In this document: positions 59,398 to 64,000 of the stretch, in pieces
Position numbering within the stretch: position 1 is the stretch's first letter
Layout: the number at the start of each line of letters is the position of its first letter
Assembly (NCBI GenBank): GCA_030141605.1
Contig: JAQGDQ010000830.1
Location: forward strand, 1 to 64,000
Direction of reading: 5' to 3'
Length of the DNA: 64,000 nucleotides
Origin: Tubiluchus corallicola
Lineage: Eukaryota > Priapulida > Priapulimorpha > Priapulimorphida > Tubiluchidae
Program-made: the position numbers and the translations under genes
Notes under the pieces: model-generated
Databases searched by the model: none
What the model saw: only the letters and a program-made list of their open reading frames with translations
What the model was told of the DNA's origin: nothing

Positions 59398-59939
59398 TTT
59401 TTGACTTTATTTGGTGTAACTCGGTAGGAATAAAATTCTTTGTCAGCATTTTGAGAATTTAATGATATTTACTTTCAGGTAATTAGTTACATAGCTAATT
59501 TTCTGGGGGAATCTTTGGGCAAAAGCATATCGAAAGAACATAGCATCTTCCGTTGAGTGAATTTATTGATTACTCAGTTGAATGTGTTTTGTCCATGATT
59601 TAAATAGGCTTCCTGCAGATTTTGTAAACGCTATAATTCCAGGTGTATGCCGACTTGAATGCCGATTTGTCCTTGATTACACTGTAGACGTTTCAAGTGC
59701 TAGTGAAACCGTTATTTTGTTGCAGGCTAGTCAAAAGTCTTGGCCTAGATTTTGTATATTCCTAGTTTGCTACTTTGTTTGATTTGCACTTACTTTACCC
59801 CTAATATACAGTATTTTTGTATGTCTGTATGCGCTGAGCCAGTGTGGGTCAGTTGAATGATAGATCTATAAATATTCTGCAAGCATAAAGTTTTTTTTTA
59901 CTGTAACTACTATTTGTCCTATATTATCCTGTGATTAGA

Positions 59940-60338
59940 ATGTCACGCGTTTACGTGGAGAGTGAATTGCAGCAACTAACTGTACCTGTCTTAAAGCAGA
60001 TAACTGTTGAACGTAGGCTAACTTTACCACAGGGTACAAATAAGGCCGGAATAATTGATATAATCATGAATGCACAGGGTAACCCTGTGACGACAGGTGA
60101 ACCTAGTGTTAGACCGAAAGAAGTTGGAGGTGTGTCAAGTACACCGAGTGTGTCTGTTGCGCAGATGAGTGGGCGCAGACGTGTGTCTGATCAACTGTTA
60201 GCAACTCCCCCTCCTGCCGACCTTACCTTGCATTCTGCTATTAATGGTAAACCTGCGGATGATGAGATGACAGAACGTTCAGTACCTCTTTACAATATTG
60301 AAAAGTTAAAGTTAGTAGAGCGGCGAGAAAGAGCGTGA
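59940..60338 (+). CDS. Gmr1-like Gag, N-terminal part
   Basis: From ATG at 59940 (the frame is open slightly upstream without a better ATG): MSRVYVESELQQLTVPVLKQ and RLTLPQGTNKAGIIDIIMNA resemble a SAP-type helix-turn-helix, followed by a Pro/Ser-rich linker. The frame ends at TGA 60336-60338 inside an Arg/Glu-rich coiled-coil that continues in another frame (from 60319), so one frameshift separates it from the rest of Gag-Pol, either a mutation, an assembly error or programmed. Confidence 0.75.
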   Translation: MSRVYVESELQQLTVPVLKQITVERRLTLPQGTNKAGIIDIIMNAQGNPVTTGEPSVRPKEVGGVSSTPSVSVAQMSGRRRVSDQLLATPPPADLTLHSAINGKPADDEMTERSVPLYNIEKLKLVERRERA

Positions 60339-63300
60339 ATGGGAACGGGAACAGAAACGTGAAGAAAGGCGTGAACGTATGCAACGTGAAGAGAGAGAAT
60401 GGGAACGTGAGCGTGAGGAACGCAGAGAACGAATGCAGAAAGAGCAGTATCAGTTTGAGTTGAAGCTTCGTGAGCTGGATGCCTCATCTCCAAGTCACGT
60501 GACACAGGTTCCTCCTCAATCACCTGATGGCATACTTACTACAACCGCATCTCGAATACCCCGTGTAAAGTTATCACGTGTATTTACAGAGGAAACCGAT
60601 GATCTGCATACTTTCTTACAGTGGTTTGAAGCAGTAGCCAAAGCTAATGGCCTTGAAGAGAAACACTTTGCTGCATCGCTGGGCCCAGCTTTATCCGGAA
60701 AAGCAGCCCAGGCTTTTCAACAAGTACCACTTGACAGCATGCAAGATTACAATGTTTTAAGGAAGACTTTGTTAGCTGCCTATGTCCTCTCCAGTGACAT
60801 GTATCTTGAGCGTTTCCGCAAGATTACTCGGAGACCGGATGAAACATTCCGTCAGCTTTTTGTACGGCTTGATCGTGCCCTGCAAGAATGGCTGAAAGCC
60901 GAAGAAGCGTCCACCTTTGAGAACATTTGTGAACTGCTATGTATTGAGCAGGCCCTTACATTGATGCCCCGTGAAATGAGCATTTGGGTCAGGCAGCAAG
61001 GGCAAAAGACAATGGAAAAGGTGGCAGAGAAAGCCGATTTGTACATTGCTTCTAATGCATTAGGTACAGCTTCAAAACTTAAACCAATGCAACAACAGCG
61101 TGGAAATTTTAGGCCGGCAGTTTTTTCAAATGGTTCTGGAAAAAAGATGAATAATGACGTCATGAAGAAGATACGCTGTAATACTTGCGGAGAACTTGGA
61201 CACAAAAGGACCCAGCGCCCGAAACGCCCTAATTATGGTGAAACTAGTGGCAAGAGTAGAAATCCTAGTCGTCAATTCTTGGCCAAGACAGGAAATACTG
61301 GTCACCAATCCAGTCACTCTACCAGTTCACCTGCGGCTATGCCTGAGTGTGTGCATGAGTCTGATGAGTTTAGCTTTAAAGCTAAAATTAATGGTATCTG
61401 GATTGATGGTATAAGAGATTCTGGTGCTAGCGTGAGTTTGATCCAACCACGTTATGTCCGTCCAGAACAGTTTCTACAAAGTGAAAATTGTACCAAAATT
61501 TGGTGTGTGCATGGCGATGTTAAAAATACACGTGCGGCTGTTGTTGAGGTGGAATGTACACTAGTCAATGGTAGATTGAGAGTGGCAGTGTCTGATAGTC
61601 TTCCTGTGCCCTTTTTGCTAGGTAATGATTACCGAACTGCTGTGACACCATTTAGCATTAAACAGAGTTTTAGTACACCACCTAAGTCAGTTGATTTAGA
61701 ATGTATCACACCTGAAAATTCAGATACGTCACATTGTTCTGATGAACTTGTGAGTGGAAATATAAATGTCGCGAAACAAGCTGGTAATTCGAAAAAAGCT
61801 TTTGCTGTAACCCGATCAAAAGCAAAGCAGCTACAAGCAGAAGCTAACAGCGAGAAACAATTACTAAGTAGTTTAAACGCTGATCAAAATGCGGAAAAAA
61901 ATATTGCATCTGGCATAGCTACTAAAGCACAGCAACAGCAGCTGTTACAGCTTAGTAAAGAACAATTGCAGCAAGAACAGCGCGATGATGTTAGTTTGCG
62001 CAATTTACGTGATCACGCAGTCACAGAAACAGTAGCTCATGCCCAAAGAAAGGGTTACTTCATTAAAGATGGGGTTTTATATTACCTGACACGTGAAAAG
62101 CGCGATGCTGAACCCCGCGAACTTTTGGTTGTACCCAAGTCTAGACGTTTGGCAGTCTTATCTTTGGCACATGATGCGCACATGGCTGGTCACCTGGGCA
62201 TACGTAAAACTACCCAACGTGTTTTACAAGAATGTATTTGGCCTAGAGTTAAACGTTCAGTGATACAATATTGCCGCTCGTGTGTCCCATGTCAGAAAAC
62301 GGCGAGAATTAAACGTTCTGATAAAGCAAAATTAAAGCCATTGTCCATACCTTCGATTGCATTTCGAACTATAGCCATGGATATTATTGGGCCTATGAAG
62401 AGAACACCCTCGGGGAATAAGTACACGTTAGTAATAATAGATCATGCTACGAGGTACCCCGATTGCTACCCGCTGCCAAATATTGAAACCACTACTGTTG
62501 TTAAAGCTTTATTGCAATACATATGTCGACATGGCATCCCGCGTGAGATTTTAACCGACATAGGTACTCAATTCACCTCGCAGTTGATCCATGATTTAGA
62601 ACAGGCCTTGGGTGTAAAGGGAATTTTCACTTCCCCATATAGCCCACAGGGGAATGGGTTAACTGAGAGATTTAATGGCTCATTAAAATCCTGCATTTTA
62701 AAAGTCATGCAAAATGAGAAACATTTACCCTGGGATGAAACTATTCCGTTCATTTTATTTGCTTTCCGGGAAGTACCCCAAGAATCCACTGGGTATGCTC
62801 CATTTCAGCTAGTTTACGGTTTTCCCGTGCGTGGGCCTTTGGCTGCCCTAAAGGAACGTTGGGGCTCTGTAGAAGCTCCTAAGTGGGAGGAAATTGATGA
62901 TTACGTGACTCGCATAATTAACACTGTAGAAGAGTCAACTGCTGATGCCCATGAAGCTTTGCAAAAAGCTAAAATATCACAGAAAAAGTGGTATGATAAA
63001 ACCACTTCAGAACGCTCGCTTGAAATAGGGCAAAAAGTTCTTGTTTTAATGCCTGAAGGTAAAAGCAAAATGCAAAAGCGCTATCGTGGCCCCTTTATAG
63101 TTGTTGATAAATTGTCTGATTGGACATATAAAATACATTTAGGAGGCAAAAGTGCACGCAAACGCGATACAAGAACATATCATATCAACATGTTGAAACC
63201 ATTTGTTGAACGCGACGAGCACATGGCTTTGTTTGCAAAGTGTGAGGAATTTAGTACAACGTCACTAGACAGTGTTTTGTCTGAAGGTGGTTGTGGTGAT

Positions 63301-64000
63301 GTGAAGATGGATGAGCAGGAGGAAAATGAGTGTTCATTGAAACTTCCTGAATATGCATTCCCGCCTTCTGCCTCACCCACCCAGTCTCTCAATGATGTAG
63401 CATATGATTCTCATCTCAATGATGAACAGATCAGTGAGTTGGCAGCAGTACTTGCAGAATTTTCAGAGATGTTCACCGATCTTCCCGGGTGCACTGAATT
63501 AGTTCAACATCGTATTACTCTAACAAATCCTACACCAGTTAGACAGAGGCCATACCGAACTCCTCATGCTCGCAGAGAGGTTATCAGAAAAGAATTAGAA
63601 GAGATGCAGAAATTACAAGTGATACGCAGATCTAATTCTGAATTTTCTTCACCAGTTGTCCTGGTACCAAAAGAAGACGCTGCATCAGGTTTTCGTTTCT
63701 GTATAGATTATAGGCTTTTAAATGCTCAAACGGCTTTCAATCACTATATCATGCCTCGGGTAGATGACATCGTGGACGGCATGCATGGCGCTCTGTGGAT
63801 AACCACATTAGACCTTTCAAAGGCGTACTGGCAAATAAAACTCGCCAAAGAATCCCAAGCATACTCTGCTTTCGTTACAGAATTTGGAAAATTCGAATTC
63901 GTTGTGATGCCTTTTGGCCTTGTCAACAGTGCACAAACCTGTCAAAGTTTGGTAGACAGGGTGTTAGAAGCTGCAGAGGAATATGCCCACGGATACATTG
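60319..64000 (+). CDS. Gmr1-like Gag-Pol: capsid, zinc knuckle, protease, integrase, RT (cut by window end)
   Basis: Open without a stop from 60319 to the window end. Order: Arg/Glu coiled coil; capsid with SCAN-like helices (YLERFRKITRRPDETFRQLF, IEQALTLMPREMSIWVRQQG); zinc knuckle CNTCGELGHKRTQR, whose last Cys is Arg; protease DSGAS (61417-61431); integrase HHCC (HDAHMAGHLGIRKT, CRSCVPC) and catalytic Asp (62380), Asp (62557), Glu (62665), giving the canonical D-35-E; a GPFIVVDKL post-integrase domain; then RT with VQHRITLTNPTPVRQRPYRT, FRFCIDYRLLNAQT and LDLSKAYWQIKL. The window ends before the YxDD box. Integrase before RT is the Ty1/copia order, known within Ty3/Gypsy only in Gmr1-like elements. 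Apart from one upstream frameshift it looks recent. Confidence 0.92.

Overview
The window is genomic DNA from an invertebrate animal. Split genes with GT-AG introns, a vertebrate-like zinc exporter gene, several superfamilies of animal retrotransposons, a hAT-type MITE and long microsatellites all argue against a prokaryote. Two glycine/tyrosine-rich, apparently secreted structural proteins together with CR1-like, BEL/Pao, Gypsy and Gmr1-like elements fit a mollusc or another lophotrochozoan. That placement is an inference; nothing in the sequence names the species.

Layout. 1-1.4 kb: A/T-rich DNA with short tandem repeats. 1.4-5.7 kb: a virus- or Polinton-type protein-primed DNA polymerase B fragment (minus) facing away from an ORF with a possible PC4-like fold and an acidic, low-complexity tail (plus), followed by about 1 kb of non-coding, iteron-like repeats. 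5.7-7.4 kb: a decayed non-LTR element (minus). 7.8-13.3 kb: a BEL/Pao fragment apparently split by a younger, also decayed Gypsy insertion. 14.5-26.2 kb: a ZnT1/SLC30A1-type zinc exporter gene (minus), seven exons recognised and one not found, with retroelement debris in the introns. 27.5-31.6 kb: a lightly damaged CR1/L2-group retrotransposon (minus) with a 2A-like motif. 34.5-36.3 kb and 46.6-55.3 kb: two glycine-rich protein genes (minus); a block of about 700 bp covering the putative first exon and upstream DNA of the first gene has a second copy inside the long intron proposed for the other. 37.8-38.2 kb: a hAT MITE with a perfect 8-bp target duplication. 39.5-44.6 kb: CA-rich minisatellite, (CATA)n and about 3.9 kb of a 35-bp satellite with higher-order structure. 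45-49 kb: retroelement fragments and large microsatellites. 49.2-53.6 kb: a near full-length but decayed I/Jockey-like element (plus). 57.7-58.4 kb: the 3' end of another CR1-like element. 58.4-64 kb: a largely open Ty3/Gypsy element whose integrase lies before the reverse transcriptase (Gmr1-like), cut by the window edge.

The host genes I can support are the zinc exporter and the two glycine-rich proteins. The polymerase region is best read as an endogenous virus or Polinton relic. Most of the rest is mobile-element sequence at different stages of decay. No tRNA, rRNA, operon or CRISPR was seen.
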